A stretch of 64,000 bases of DNA from an uncultured Porphyromonadaceae bacterium (GCA_937921035.1 CALEUL010000045.1:15432-79431), one strand, 5' to 3'; numbered from the stretch's first letter, positions 1-8,772 are shown. Notes: generated from the sequence alone by a model not told the origin. Made by a program: numbers and translations.

Positions 1-144
1 GTTACCCTCCGCGAGCTCAGCGAGTATGTTACCGACAATGTGAAACGTAATTCAATCTCCATAAATGGCAAGACGCAGTCTCCACGCGCTAATGTGTCGG
101 GTACACTGACTACCGAATGGACTAAAAAGAAACTGCGTCCATGA
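1..144 (+). CDS. Caspase-like (C14) peptidase, C-terminal 47 residues only
   Basis: The reading frame is open from the first base and stops at TGA 142-144; the start lies outside the window. The visible 47 residues begin VTLRELSEYVTDNVKR and align without gaps to the end of the caspase domain of the gene at 32869-35496, which reads VTLGELSDYVVDNVKK. In that protein this segment follows the catalytic Cys and ends the fold. By homology this is therefore the tail of a second secreted caspase-family protein. The His-Cys dyad cannot be checked here. A DUF4384 gene starts 49 bases downstream on the same strand, and DUF4384 and caspase domains are known to occur together, which supports the call. 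Confidence 0.7.
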   Translation, partial: VTLRELSEYVTDNVKRNSISINGKTQSPRANVSGTLTTEWTKKKLRP

Positions 145-193
145 TGGCGACTCGCATGGAAACCATTTATAACGAAAATATAAACCTATCAAA

Positions 194-1096
194 ATGAATA
201 TTTCAAAATTCCTCTCTCCCCGAATTCCTTTTGCTGCCGCTGTTACAGTACTCGCGTTTGCCTCTGCAACGCCGGCTGTCGCGGCCGATGAAGTAACTCT
301 TACAGGCACAACCACATATTACGACGACGGAAACCATAGCCGTAAGGACTGCGAGCGCCTTGCTGCCGAGCAGGCGCGTATCGACGCACTCGCCAAGAAG
401 TTCGGAACAATTGTTTCTCAGGACATTCTGCAAAGCGACCGTATACGAAACGACGTGGAATCAAACGATTTCCTTGCTTTGTCTTCTACAGAAGTTCGTG
501 GTATATGGCTGGGCGACCTGGTAAATCCCGTGTACAAGTACGCTTTGGACAGCAACGGAAACTACGTTGTGGAATGTACCGTAAAAGGAAAAGCAAGCGA
601 GATAACAAACAAGGCTACCGAGTTTGATGCTATGGTACTTCGAAACAAGCCCGACAAACAGGCTGTCGACAACCGCTTCCGTAGCGGAGATACAATGTAT
701 CTCTATTTCAAAGGCCCTTGCGACGGTTATGTTGCTGTTTTCTTAAAGGACGAAAGCAATAATGTCGTGCAGCTGGTGCCCTACAACTCTTCATCCGACA
801 ATCAGATGATGTTGCGCAAGAACCGCGAGTATATTCTTTTCAGCCCCGCTCACCGCGAGAAGGATGTATACGGCGAAGTCCCTGAATACAATCTTACTGC
901 CTTGGAGCAGGCCGAATACAACCGCCTGTACGTAATGTTCTCGCCGGATGTGTTTTCAATGCCACCCATGACTTTCAAAGGCGATTTGGCATCCCTTACA
1001 TACGATGAATTTGCCAAGTGGGTGGCAAAAGTGCGGCGCAACGACCCCCGCATGGGTATAAAAAACATCAATCTGCAGATCGAACCGAATATGTAA
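194..1096 (+). CDS. Exported protein with DUF4384-like domain
   Basis: This is a 300-residue protein with a signal peptide at residues 1-30 (cleavage likely after AVA, before ADEVTL), so it should act in the periplasm or at the surface. Residues about 160-225 resemble DUF4384: a GDTMYLYF strand, GYVAVF, then VQLVPY and a Y-I-LFSP end. Residues 31-135 form a separate alpha/beta region with an Ala-rich helix followed by strands. It resembles LPP20/FlgT-N type domains in outline only, which is a weak inference. The gene follows the caspase-like tail closely and precedes two more exported proteins on the same strand, so co-transcription is likely. The molecular function is unknown. Confidence 0.7.
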   Translation: MNISKFLSPRIPFAAAVTVLAFASATPAVAADEVTLTGTTTYYDDGNHSRKDCERLAAEQARIDALAKKFGTIVSQDILQSDRIRNDVESNDFLALSSTEVRGIWLGDLVNPVYKYALDSNGNYVVECTVKGKASEITNKATEFDAMVLRNKPDKQAVDNRFRSGDTMYLYFKGPCDGYVAVFLKDESNNVVQLVPYNSSSDNQMMLRKNREYILFSPAHREKDVYGEVPEYNLTALEQAEYNRLYVMFSPDVFSMPPMTFKGDLASLTYDEFAKWVAKVRRNDPRMGIKNINLQIEPNM

Positions 1097-1161
1097 GATT
1101 TCGGCCCGTTTTTCTTACTTGAATATTATAATCAATCATTAATCACTAAAACAAAACAGTT

Positions 1162-1791
1162 ATGAAAAGAATTTTTGCAGCAATCATGGCTCTGGCAATT
1201 CTCCTGTGCCCGACTTATGCCGACGCAGCAAGCAAACAGCTCGAAAAAGCACGTAACAAAGAACTCAAGACAAAACTTAAAGAGTACAAAAAAGGAAAAT
1301 GGGAAATCCTCGGATCCCATACTCTCGAAGTGGCTCTTGCTGAACACTACGATAAACTGAACAGCCTCGGAGACGATGGACAGGAATACGAAGGTATTTC
1401 AACCCAGACAAAATCTAAGAACACCGGAAAGCAGATGGCTATCAACAATGCTGTCGTTACTTATGCACAGACCGCAGGAAGCACTCTCAAAGGACGCGTC
1501 GTTTCCGATCTCAGCGGAAGTGGCGTTTCTACCGATGCCGAACTCGAAAACTTCTATGCTGCTTACGAACGCCTTGTGGAGAAGGAAATCCGAAACGAGA
1601 TGCAGCCTTCATATACAATTATTCGAACAAATCCCGATAACACATATGAAATACGTACATATTTCATTGTGTCGGAATCGGCTGCTTCAAAAGCTCGTGT
1701 GCGTGCTCTCGAGAACGCCGCTAAGGAAAGCGCCGCTGCTCAGAGTATGGCCGAAAAAATGTCGGAATTCGTGCAGGCTGGTTTTGAATAA
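1162..1791 (+). CDS. Exported protein of unknown function
   Basis: This 209-residue protein starts with a signal peptide (MKRIFAAIMALAILLCPTYA, cleavage near residue 20-22), followed by a highly charged Lys-rich segment at residues 25-50. The rest is predicted mixed alpha/beta with an acidic helix (about residues 120-140) and a long Ala/Glu-rich C-terminal helix from about 170 onward. I do not recognise the family. The pattern of a Tyr-rich strand (YEIRTYFIV) followed by a helix of small residues recalls LPP20-type lipoprotein domains, but there is no lipobox here. It sits between the DUF4384 gene and the transglutaminase-like gene and probably belongs to the same surface module. Confidence 0.6.
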   Translation: MKRIFAAIMALAILLCPTYADAASKQLEKARNKELKTKLKEYKKGKWEILGSHTLEVALAEHYDKLNSLGDDGQEYEGISTQTKSKNTGKQMAINNAVVTYAQTAGSTLKGRVVSDLSGSGVSTDAELENFYAAYERLVEKEIRNEMQPSYTIIRTNPDNTYEIRTYFIVSESAASKARVRALENAAKESAAAQSMAEKMSEFVQAGFE

Positions 1792-1868
1792 ACCGCTTCT
1801 ATTCCGAAATATCTCCTCCTCGTCTCATTCTTCCCTCTTCCCTTTTTATATTTTTCAATCCCCGACGA

Positions 1869-3515
1869 ATGAAAAAATTTATCCCGTTAGTTCTTGCGGC
1901 GGCATTGTTCGTCCCTGTGTGTACCTCCGCGCAGAATGACAATACGGCCGCTAAGGACTATAAAAAGGACTTCGATGAATTCCGCAAGGGTATACACAGC
2001 GACTTCGACAGCTTCCGTTCCCGTATTCTCGAGCACTATGCCGATTTTTTGCGGGGCGAGTGGCACGAGTACGAGGCGCTGATGCCTAAGGAGCGTTATA
2101 GTCAGCCTAAGCCGACGGTAGCGCCTGTGGTAACCCCGGAAAGAACACCCAAGCCCAAACCCAAGAATAAGCCCAAACCCGAGGAGAAGGCAATGCCGCA
2201 ACCCGCTCCGGAGCCGGCACCAGCCCCCGCCCCGGAGCCGGAGCCCACCCCCGTCCCCGCTCCCGCACCGGAGCCAGCTCCCAAGCCAGAGCCAACCCCC
2301 GTCCCCGCTCCCGCACCGGAGCCAGAGCCCACCCCCGTCCCCGCTCCCAAGCCGGAGCCAACTCCCGCCCCCGCTCCCAAGCCGGCCGATTTGCCTAAGC
2401 CCGAGAAAAAGCAGGAGGAGGCCGACAGGTTCTCCTTCTATACCATGCCCGTTAAAGTTCCTAAAGTGAGCTACAATGTTAAAAATACATTGCAGTCAAC
2501 AGAGGACTTTGCCGACCAGTGGAGTTCGCTCAATCGACAGGATGTGGCTAAATTCGTTATCCCCACCCTGCAGAAAATTGCCCGCGACGCCGGACTGAAC
2601 GACTATCTCACCTACCGCCTTGTCCACGACTATGTAAACGCCAAGATTCCCGACGCCGATAACACTTCGCGCGTGTCGCTGATGCACTATCTGCTCACAA
2701 ATATGGGCTACGACGCGCGTCTGGCATTGGCTTCCGCAGGCAGAATTCCAATTCTGCTCCTGCCTATCGACCAGCAGGTATATGGTTTGATGTCGATGAA
2801 ATTCAACGATAAGAATTATTACCTCTTCCTGCCGGACGGAATGCCGAACAGTGCCATATCGGGTAACCGCATATATACATGCACGCTCCCGGCCGAAGCC
2901 AGCAAAGGCAAATCGTTCGATCTTGTCATAAACGAGCTGAAGATTCCCGAAAAACCCAAGGAATTCAATCTTCAGTACGGCAAGCTCCATCTCACAGGTG
3001 TGCTCAACGAGAACCTCATCCCAATCCTATACCGCTACCCGCAGATGCAGATGGACGGCTACGCTCGTTCCAACATTCAGCCCAAACTGCGCCGCGACCT
3101 CACGCGGCAGATACAGGAACAGCTCGGAGCCCTCGCCGACGGTGCCGATGTAGAAGAACTCCTCTCCTTCACACAGCATGTCTTCGAGTACGCTACAGAT
3201 CAGGCTTTCCACGGCTTCGAGAAGCCATATTTCCTTGAAGAAAGCCTGTACTATCCCCTCAACGACTGCGAGGACCGCGCTATCTTCTACTCCTATTTCC
3301 TCTGGAATGCCCTGGGAAAGAAGGCGCAGCTGATACAGTATCCCGGACATGAGGCCGTTACCGTAAAACTCGACAGCCCTGTCGAAGGTACCGCATACAC
3401 CACTGGTGGCGAAACTTTCTACATTTCCGATCCAACTTATATCGGTGCCAAAACCGGTATGGTAATGGAGCAGTTCCGCTCTGTTGCGCCAAAAGTAGAT
3501 TACACCTACGAATAA
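1869..3515 (+). CDS. Secreted transglutaminase-like protein with proline-rich linker
   Basis: This 548-residue protein has a signal peptide at 1-21 (ending CTSA), a charged helical segment, then a linker of about 100 residues built from Pro-Glu-Pro-Ala/Thr-Val units (residues about 78-180). Near the C-terminus, C467 (in NDCEDRA), H494 (in PGHEAV) and D521 (in ISDPTY) are spaced like the Cys-His-Asp triad of transglutaminase-fold cysteine peptidases. An upstream block (about residues 240-330) has the same order of elements but Ser where the Cys would be, so it may be a degenerate copy of the fold. The linker suggests the enzyme spans or sits against the cell wall. A peptidase, amidase or cross-linking role is an inference. 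Confidence 0.7.
   Translation: MKKFIPLVLAAALFVPVCTSAQNDNTAAKDYKKDFDEFRKGIHSDFDSFRSRILEHYADFLRGEWHEYEALMPKERYSQPKPTVAPVVTPERTPKPKPKNKPKPEEKAMPQPAPEPAPAPAPEPEPTPVPAPAPEPAPKPEPTPVPAPAPEPEPTPVPAPKPEPTPAPAPKPADLPKPEKKQEEADRFSFYTMPVKVPKVSYNVKNTLQSTEDFADQWSSLNRQDVAKFVIPTLQKIARDAGLNDYLTYRLVHDYVNAKIPDADNTSRVSLMHYLLTNMGYDARLALASAGRIPILLLPIDQQVYGLMSMKFNDKNYYLFLPDGMPNSAISGNRIYTCTLPAEASKGKSFDLVINELKIPEKPKEFNLQYGKLHLTGVLNENLIPILYRYPQMQMDGYARSNIQPKLRRDLTRQIQEQLGALADGADVEELLSFTQHVFEYATDQAFHGFEKPYFLEESLYYPLNDCEDRAIFYSYFLWNALGKKAQLIQYPGHEAVTVKLDSPVEGTAYTTGGETFYISDPTYIGAKTGMVMEQFRSVAPKVDYTYE
2197..2390 (+). repeat. Imperfect tandem repeat coding for Pro-Glu-Ala linker
   Basis: Inside the transglutaminase-like gene, C-rich units encoding variants of PAPEPEPTPVPAPAPEP recur about four times. 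The units differ at several third-codon positions, so the array is moderately diverged. Such arrays change length by recombination or slippage. Confidence 0.75.
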
Positions 3516-3530
3516 AAACGCAAAAATAAT

Positions 3531-3561
3531 TTTGCAGATATAAAAACTTTGCTTAACTTTG
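3531..3561 (+). promoter_or_regulatory. Bacteroidetes-type promoter for tRNA-Cys
   Basis: TTTG at 3531-3534 and TAACTTTG at 3554-3561 are separated by 19 bases, matching the Bacteroidetes primary sigma factor consensus. The tRNA begins 20 bases after the -7 element. Confidence 0.75.
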
Positions 3562-3580
3562 CACTCGCAATACCACAAAT

Positions 3581-3651
3581 GGTACCATGGCCGAGTGGTT
3601 AGGCATCGGTCTGCAAAACCGAGCACAGCAGTTCGATTCTGCTTGGTACCT
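3581..3651 (+). tRNA. tRNA-Cys (anticodon GCA)
   Basis: The acceptor arms GGTACCA (3581-3587) and TGGTACC (3644-3650) pair, with discriminator T at 3651. The anticodon stem TCGGT/ACCGA encloses the seven-base loop CTGCAAA, giving anticodon GCA (Cys). The T arm is AGCAG-TTCGATT-CTGCT and the D arm holds GCCGAGTGGTTAGGC. The variable region is four bases (GCAC), so this is a class I tRNA of 71 bases. CCA is not encoded. It is a single-gene unit with its own promoter and terminator. Confidence 0.95.
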
Positions 3652-3655
3652 CTCT

Positions 3656-3690
3656 GGCGCTTCCGGTTTCCGGAAGCGCCTTTCTGTTTT
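3656..3690 (+). terminator. Rho-independent terminator of tRNA-Cys
   Basis: An 11-bp stem GGCGCTTCCGG/CCGGAAGCGCC with a TTT loop is followed by TTTCTGTTTT. It lies 5 bases after the tRNA. Confidence 0.9.
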
Positions 3691-3761
3691 ACGGCCTTCT
3701 TATACATTCCATTTCACATTCCATTTCAATTCCCTTTTGCGCGGCACTTTACGCCAAAAGG

Positions 3762-3793
3762 TTTGCGGGTCTGCGAAATAATTGCTAATTTTG
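3762..3793 (+). promoter_or_regulatory. Promoter of carAB
   Basis: TTTG at 3762-3765, 20 bases, then TAATTTTG at 3786-3793. Transcription should start near 3800, which rules out translation starts upstream of that point for carA. Confidence 0.75.
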
Positions 3794-3824
3794 CGTGGTC
3801 GACCAAAGGGCGGCCTATAATCAC

Positions 3825-4979
3825 ATGTCACCCACAACGCACAATATTATGCAGGCGAGTAAAAATTCCGTCCTGATTTTGCAGGACGGCACGACTTTCA
3901 AGGGAAAAAGCTTCGGCTATGAGGGGCCGGCGGCCGGAGAGGTCGTTTTTAACACCGCGATGACGGGCTATCCCGAAAGCCTTACCGACCCTTCCTATGA
4001 AGGTCAGATTCTTGTTACCACTTTTCCTCTCTTGGGAAACTACGGCGTCCCGGCGGAAGATTCCGGCGCAATTATGAAAGGCCATTTCGAAGGAGCCAGA
4101 ATCCATTGCAGGGCAATAATTACCCAGGATTACGCTTTCCATCACAGCCACTGGCTCGCGGCCCGTTCGCTTGCCGATTGGCTAAAGGCCGAGAAAATCC
4201 CCGGCCTTTATGATATAGATACACGTGCGCTCACAAAGCATCTCCGAAGCCACGGTTCTATGCTCGGGCGAATTGTGGTAGAGGGTTCCGGAGAATGCGA
4301 TTTCTACGATCCGAACGCCGAAAACCTTATTGCCAGGACTTCGTGCACAAACATCCTTGTGTATGAAAACGAGGTTGACGAACCTCGGGTCCTCGCGCCG
4401 GAAGAGAACCTCAAACCCGCTCCCGACGGCCGTAAAACCGTCGTCCTGGTAGACTGTGGCATAAAGCACAACATTATCCGCTGTCTGCTCCGACGCGGCG
4501 TGCGCGTGGTCCGAGTTCCTTGGAATTTCGATTTCAACACCCTCGAGTGGGACGGCCTGTTCATCAGCAACGGCCCCGGAAACCCCGACTTTGCCCAAAC
4601 CACCGTGCAGAATATCCGCAAGGCAATGGAGCGCCGCAAACCGATATGCGGCATTTGCATGGGCAACCAGCTGCTCAGCAAGGCTGCCGGTGCAAGCACA
4701 TATAAACTAAAATACGGCCATCGAAGCCACAATCAGCCCGTGCGGCAGCTCGGTACCACACGATGCTTCGTAACTTCGCAGAATCACGGCTTTGCCGTTG
4801 ACCAGAACACACTGCCGGCCGACTGGGAACCGCTGTTCGTGAACATGAACGACAACACCAACGAGGGCATCCGCCACCGTTCGCTGCCGTTCTTCTCCGC
4901 GCAGTTCCACCCCGAAGCCTCAAGTGGCCCACGTGATACAGAGTTCCTATTCGACGACTTTATAGCATTGCTCAAATGA
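3825..4979 (+). CDS. carA: Carbamoyl-phosphate synthase small subunit (glutaminase)
   Basis: CarA hydrolyses glutamine and passes ammonia to CarB for carbamoyl phosphate synthesis, feeding pyrimidine and arginine pathways. The N-terminal CPSase small-chain domain is followed by a class I glutamine amidotransferase domain with nucleophile C278 in ICGICMGNQ, SNGPGNP, and a C-terminal His-Glu in FHPEASSGP. The frame is open from 3795, but the mapped promoter places transcription start near 3800. I chose ATG 3825, with a purine stretch about 12 bases upstream; ATG 3849 (MQASKN) fits family length equally well. The stop overlaps the carB start by four bases (ATGA), so the subunits are translationally coupled. 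Confidence 0.95.
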   Translation: MSPTTHNIMQASKNSVLILQDGTTFKGKSFGYEGPAAGEVVFNTAMTGYPESLTDPSYEGQILVTTFPLLGNYGVPAEDSGAIMKGHFEGARIHCRAIITQDYAFHHSHWLAARSLADWLKAEKIPGLYDIDTRALTKHLRSHGSMLGRIVVEGSGECDFYDPNAENLIARTSCTNILVYENEVDEPRVLAPEENLKPAPDGRKTVVLVDCGIKHNIIRCLLRRGVRVVRVPWNFDFNTLEWDGLFISNGPGNPDFAQTTVQNIRKAMERRKPICGICMGNQLLSKAAGASTYKLKYGHRSHNQPVRQLGTTRCFVTSQNHGFAVDQNTLPADWEPLFVNMNDNTNEGIRHRSLPFFSAQFHPEASSGPRDTEFLFDDFIALLK

Positions 4980-7900
4980 CAACTTCCGATATCAAACCTT
5001 CCAAAGTACTGCTTTTGGGCAGTGGTGCCCTCAAAATCGGCGAGGCCGGCGAATTCGACTACTCCGGCGCTCAGGCACTCAAGGCCCTGCGTGAAGAGGG
5101 CATTACAACTGTATTGGTAAACCCAAACATCGCTACCGTACAGACTTCCGAGGGTATGGCCGACAAAATATACTTCCTGCCCGTTACCCCATATTTTGTC
5201 GAGCGCGTCATCGAAAAAGAGCACCCCGACGGTATTCTCCTCGCTTTCGGCGGCCAGACGGCCCTGAACTGCGGCGTGGAGCTGTGGCGCAGCGGCGTGC
5301 TCGAAAAATACAATGTCCGCGTACTCGGCACTCCTGTCCAGGCTATCATGGACACCGAAGACCGTGAGCTCTTCGTGGAAAAACTCAATCAGATAGATAT
5401 TAAGACCATCAGCAGCGAAGCTGTCGAGACTGTCGACGACGCCCTCCGCGTCGCAAACCGTCTCGGATATCCCGTTATCGTCAGGGCTGCATACGCCCTC
5501 GGCGGCCTCGGAAGCGGTTTCTGCGACAACGACGCCGAACTCCGCGCTCTGGTCGAGAAAGCCTTGTCATTCTCGCCACAGGTGCTGGTCGAGAAATCCC
5601 TCAAAGGATGGAAAGAAGTGGAGTATGAGGTCGTACGCGACCGCTTCGACAACTGCATAACGGTCTGCAACATGGAAAACTTCGACCCCCTCGGTATCCA
5701 CACCGGCGAGAGTATCGTTGTTGCTCCGTCGCAGACTCTCAGCAACGACGACTACCACTATCTCCGTAGCCTCGCTATAAAGATTATACGCCACGTCGGC
5801 ATCGTGGGCGAGTGCAACGTGCAGTATGCTTACGACCCCGCATCGATGGACTACCGCGTTATCGAGGTGAACGCTCGTCTCAGCCGCTCCTCGGCCCTCG
5901 CGTCAAAGGCAACCGGATATCCCCTCGCTTTCGTGGCCGCAAAGCTCGCTCTGGGCTACGGCCTGTTCGACCTCAAGAACAGCGTTACGCAGTGCACATC
6001 GGCTTTCTTCGAGCCCGCGCTCGACTATGTCGTTGTCAAGATTCCTCGCTGGGACCTCGGTAAATTCCACGGCGTCGACCGCCACATCGGTTCCTCGATG
6101 AAATCTGTAGGCGAGGTAATGGCAATTGGCCGCTCCTTCGAGGAGGCTATTCAGAAAGGCCTGCGAATGATAGGGCAGGGAATGCACGGTTTCGTCGAGA
6201 ACCGCGCAATTTCAATCCCCGACCTCGAATCCGCACTCAAACAGCCTACCGACCGTCGCATATTCGCTATTGCGAAGGCGCTCAACGAGGGATACTCAAT
6301 CGACCGCATACACGACCTTACAAAAATCGACCGCTGGTTCCTCTACAAACTCCAGAATATTATTACTACCTCGCACGAGCTTGAAAAATATTCATCCCTC
6401 GAGGAACTCCCCGACGGATTGCTCCGCCTGGCAAAGCAGCAGGGCTTCAGCGACTTCCAGATTGCACGGTCCCTGTTCAAGGACGCTTTCGGCGATGACA
6501 CCGACCGCTACATGGCACTTGTCCGCGCTTTCCGAAAGGAAAAAGGCATCGTCCCATGTGTAAAGCAGATAGATACTCTCGCCGCTGAATATCCCGCCGC
6601 TACAAACTATCTCTACCTCACATACAACGGTACTCAGAACGACGTCGAATATACCGGCGACGGCCGTTCTGTTGTGGTGCTGGGTTCTGGTGCTTACCGT
6701 ATCGGATCCTCTGTCGAATTCGACTGGTGTTCGGTAAACGCTTTGATGACAACCCGCAAGCAGGGCTGGCGTTCCGTGATGATAAACTACAATCCCGAAA
6801 CAGTATCTACCGACTATGATATCTGCGACCGCCTATACTTCGACGAGCTCACCTACGAGCGAGTGATGGATATCCTCGAACTCGAGAATCCTCACGGAGT
6901 CATTCTGTCGGTGGGCGGACAGATTCCAAACAACCTGGCCACACGTCTGGATGCGGCGCACGTCAACATCCTCGGCACCGACGCTTCAAGCATCGACCGC
7001 GCCGAAGACCGCCACAAATTCTCCGCAATGCTCGATGAAATTGGCGTAGACCAGCCCCGCTGGCGCGAGCTGACCGATTTCGCCGATATCGAGAAATTCG
7101 TGGAAGAAGTCGGATTCCCTGTCCTTGTCCGTCCAAGCTACGTGCTCTCTGGTGCTGCCATGAACGTGTGCTCAAACGCCGACGAACTGCGCCGATTCCT
7201 CAAGCTCGCCGCCAACGTCTCCAAGAAACACCCCGTCGTCGTAAGCGAGTTCATTCAGTACGCAAAAGAGATAGAGATGGACGCCGTAGCTCAGAACGGC
7301 GAGATTAAGGCTTACGCAATATCCGAGCACATCGAGTTCGCCGGTGTACACAGCGGCGACGCAACAATCCAGTTCCCGCCGCAGAAACTGTATGTCGAAA
7401 CAATGCGCCGGATAAAGAAGGTGTCGGCAAAGATCGCTGCTGCCCTCAACATTTCTGGTCCCTTCAACATCCAGTTCCTTGCAAAGAACAACGATATCAA
7501 GGTTATCGAGTGCAACCTCCGCGCATCGCGTAGCTTCCCGTTCGTCTCAAAGGTGCTCAAAATTAACTTTATCGACCTTGCTACGCGCGTAATGCTCGGC
7601 CTCCCCGTCGACAAGCCGAACAAGAGCGCGTTCGACCTTGACTACGTCGGAATAAAAGCCTCTCAGTTCTCGTTCTCGCGCCTCGGTGGGGCTGACCCTG
7701 TTCTCGGCGTCGACATGGCTTCTACCGGCGAGGTCGGTTGCCTCGGCGACGATACCGACGAAGCAGTGCTCAAATCCCTCCTTGCTGTCGGCCTGCGTGT
7801 GCCGCGTCGCGCCGTGCTTATGAGTACAGGCACACCAAAGCAGAAAGCCGACATGCTCGAGGCCGCTCACATGCTGCACCGTTCTGGCCTTACCATATAT

Positions 7901-8209
7901 GCAACTTCCGGAACTTGCCAGTTCCTGAACGAGAACGGCATACCGGCAGTTCGTGTATACTGGCCCTCTACGCCCGACAAGCAGCCACAGGCTCTCGACC
8001 TGCTCCACGAGCGAAAGGTAGACCTGGTTGTGAACATGCCAAAGAATTTCACCGGAACTGAACTGAGCAACGGTCGCAGCATCCGCCGCGCTGCCGTAGA
8101 CCTGAACATACCTCTGCTCACCAATTCGCGCCTCGCTTCGGCATTTATTAGGGCATTCGTTACCCTCCCGCTTCAGGACATCGAAATTAAGAGTTGGGAC
8201 GAGTATTGA
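4976..8209 (+). CDS. carB: Carbamoyl-phosphate synthase large subunit
   Basis: This 1077-residue protein has the full CarB length and architecture. There are two homologous ATP-grasp synthetase halves (the first begins KVLLLGSGALKIGEAGEFDYSG, the second has VVVLGSGAYRIGSSVEFDW), an oligomerisation region between them, and a C-terminal MGS-like allosteric domain from about residue 940. It makes carbamoyl phosphate from bicarbonate, 2 ATP and CarA-derived ammonia. It overlaps carA by 4 bp. No second carB copy or arginine-specific neighbour is visible, so this pair may serve both pyrimidine and arginine synthesis. Confidence 0.97.
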   Translation: MTTSDIKPSKVLLLGSGALKIGEAGEFDYSGAQALKALREEGITTVLVNPNIATVQTSEGMADKIYFLPVTPYFVERVIEKEHPDGILLAFGGQTALNCGVELWRSGVLEKYNVRVLGTPVQAIMDTEDRELFVEKLNQIDIKTISSEAVETVDDALRVANRLGYPVIVRAAYALGGLGSGFCDNDAELRALVEKALSFSPQVLVEKSLKGWKEVEYEVVRDRFDNCITVCNMENFDPLGIHTGESIVVAPSQTLSNDDYHYLRSLAIKIIRHVGIVGECNVQYAYDPASMDYRVIEVNARLSRSSALASKATGYPLAFVAAKLALGYGLFDLKNSVTQCTSAFFEPALDYVVVKIPRWDLGKFHGVDRHIGSSMKSVGEVMAIGRSFEEAIQKGLRMIGQGMHGFVENRAISIPDLESALKQPTDRRIFAIAKALNEGYSIDRIHDLTKIDRWFLYKLQNIITTSHELEKYSSLEELPDGLLRLAKQQGFSDFQIARSLFKDAFGDDTDRYMALVRAFRKEKGIVPCVKQIDTLAAEYPAATNYLYLTYNGTQNDVEYTGDGRSVVVLGSGAYRIGSSVEFDWCSVNALMTTRKQGWRSVMINYNPETVSTDYDICDRLYFDELTYERVMDILELENPHGVILSVGGQIPNNLATRLDAAHVNILGTDASSIDRAEDRHKFSAMLDEIGVDQPRWRELTDFADIEKFVEEVGFPVLVRPSYVLSGAAMNVCSNADELRRFLKLAANVSKKHPVVVSEFIQYAKEIEMDAVAQNGEIKAYAISEHIEFAGVHSGDATIQFPPQKLYVETMRRIKKVSAKIAAALNISGPFNIQFLAKNNDIKVIECNLRASRSFPFVSKVLKINFIDLATRVMLGLPVDKPNKSAFDLDYVGIKASQFSFSRLGGADPVLGVDMASTGEVGCLGDDTDEAVLKSLLAVGLRVPRRAVLMSTGTPKQKADMLEAAHMLHRSGLTIYATSGTCQFLNENGIPAVRVYWPSTPDKQPQALDLLHERKVDLVVNMPKNFTGTELSNGRSIRRAAVDLNIPLLTNSRLASAFIRAFVTLPLQDIEIKSWDEY

Positions 8210-8381
8210 GCATAATGCAAGGCAATATGTCCGATTTCACATTATTTAACAATGCGCTCTCTGGCATGTTTGCCTATTATAACATAATGATAAATCGCAT
8301 AGGTATAGCTAATTAAAATACTTTAAAAACGATTAGTTCAAGTTGTTGCTAAAAAAGTATGTCCTATAACATATAAAATTA

Positions 8382-8413
8382 TTTGGACAACCGTCAAAAA
8401 AAGGCCAACTTTG
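8382..8413 (+). promoter_or_regulatory. Promoter-like pair upstream of candidate sRNA
   Basis: TTTG at 8382-8385 and CAACTTTG at 8406-8413 are separated by 20 bases. The -7 element has one mismatch to TAnnTTTG (C for the first T). Confidence 0.5.
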
Positions 8414-8419
8414 TAGCGC

Positions 8420-8505
8420 AAACCTAAAACAATCTTTTTTACCTTAGAAATTGTACCTATTGGAAACCCATAAGAAGGAACTTCGTGAGGAGTTCCTTTT
8501 TATCT
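8420..8505 (+). ncRNA. Candidate small RNA of about 85 nt
   Basis: The unit has a promoter-like pair ending at 8413 and a strong intrinsic terminator at 8475-8507, with no usable ORF between them. The end points are inferred from typical spacing. I do not recognise the sequence as a known RNA family; a 6S-like or regulatory RNA are possibilities that cannot be told apart by eye. Confidence 0.45.
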
Positions 8506-8507
8506 TT
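8475..8507 (+). terminator. Intrinsic terminator with GTGA tetraloop
   Basis: A 10-bp stem (8475-8484 with 8489-8498, one G-T pair) closes a GTGA loop and is followed by a T-rich tail. No gene ends here, so it implies a short upstream transcript. Confidence 0.7.
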
Positions 8508-8740
8508 ATACTCGAAGGTTGCGCTGTCTGTCGACGGAAATCAATATGTCTGCTGCGTGCCCGCAACAGTAATAATTGACGACAATAACTGCGTCTCTGC
8601 GATAAATTTCTGAAATTTTACTCATTTATATGCTAATTTTGTTCAAATGTTTCGACAAAATACAAAACAAAATTTAGTTTTGACAAATAGATGTGCATGA
8701 AGATGTGCAAGGTGAACTTTGAAACTTTGTAATAGATAAA

Positions 8741-8772
8741 TTTGTTGTTGATTGTAAAATGTCGTAACTTTG
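8741..8772 (+). promoter_or_regulatory. Promoter of the toxin-antitoxin pair
   Basis: TTTG at 8741-8744, 20 bases, TAACTTTG at 8765-8772. It lies 19 bases ahead of the antitoxin ATG. Autorepression by the antitoxin-toxin complex at this site is expected for the family but no operator was identified. Confidence 0.75.

Noticed and set aside
2102..2380. Two Gly/Ala-rich minus-strand ORFs opposite the proline-rich linker.
   Set aside because: They come from reading the repeat on the other strand; Pro codons become Gly codons.
3795..3824. Longer start for carA at 3795.
   Set aside because: The promoter ends at 3793 and transcription should begin near 3800, so the codon is not in the mRNA. The extra residues also have no family counterpart.
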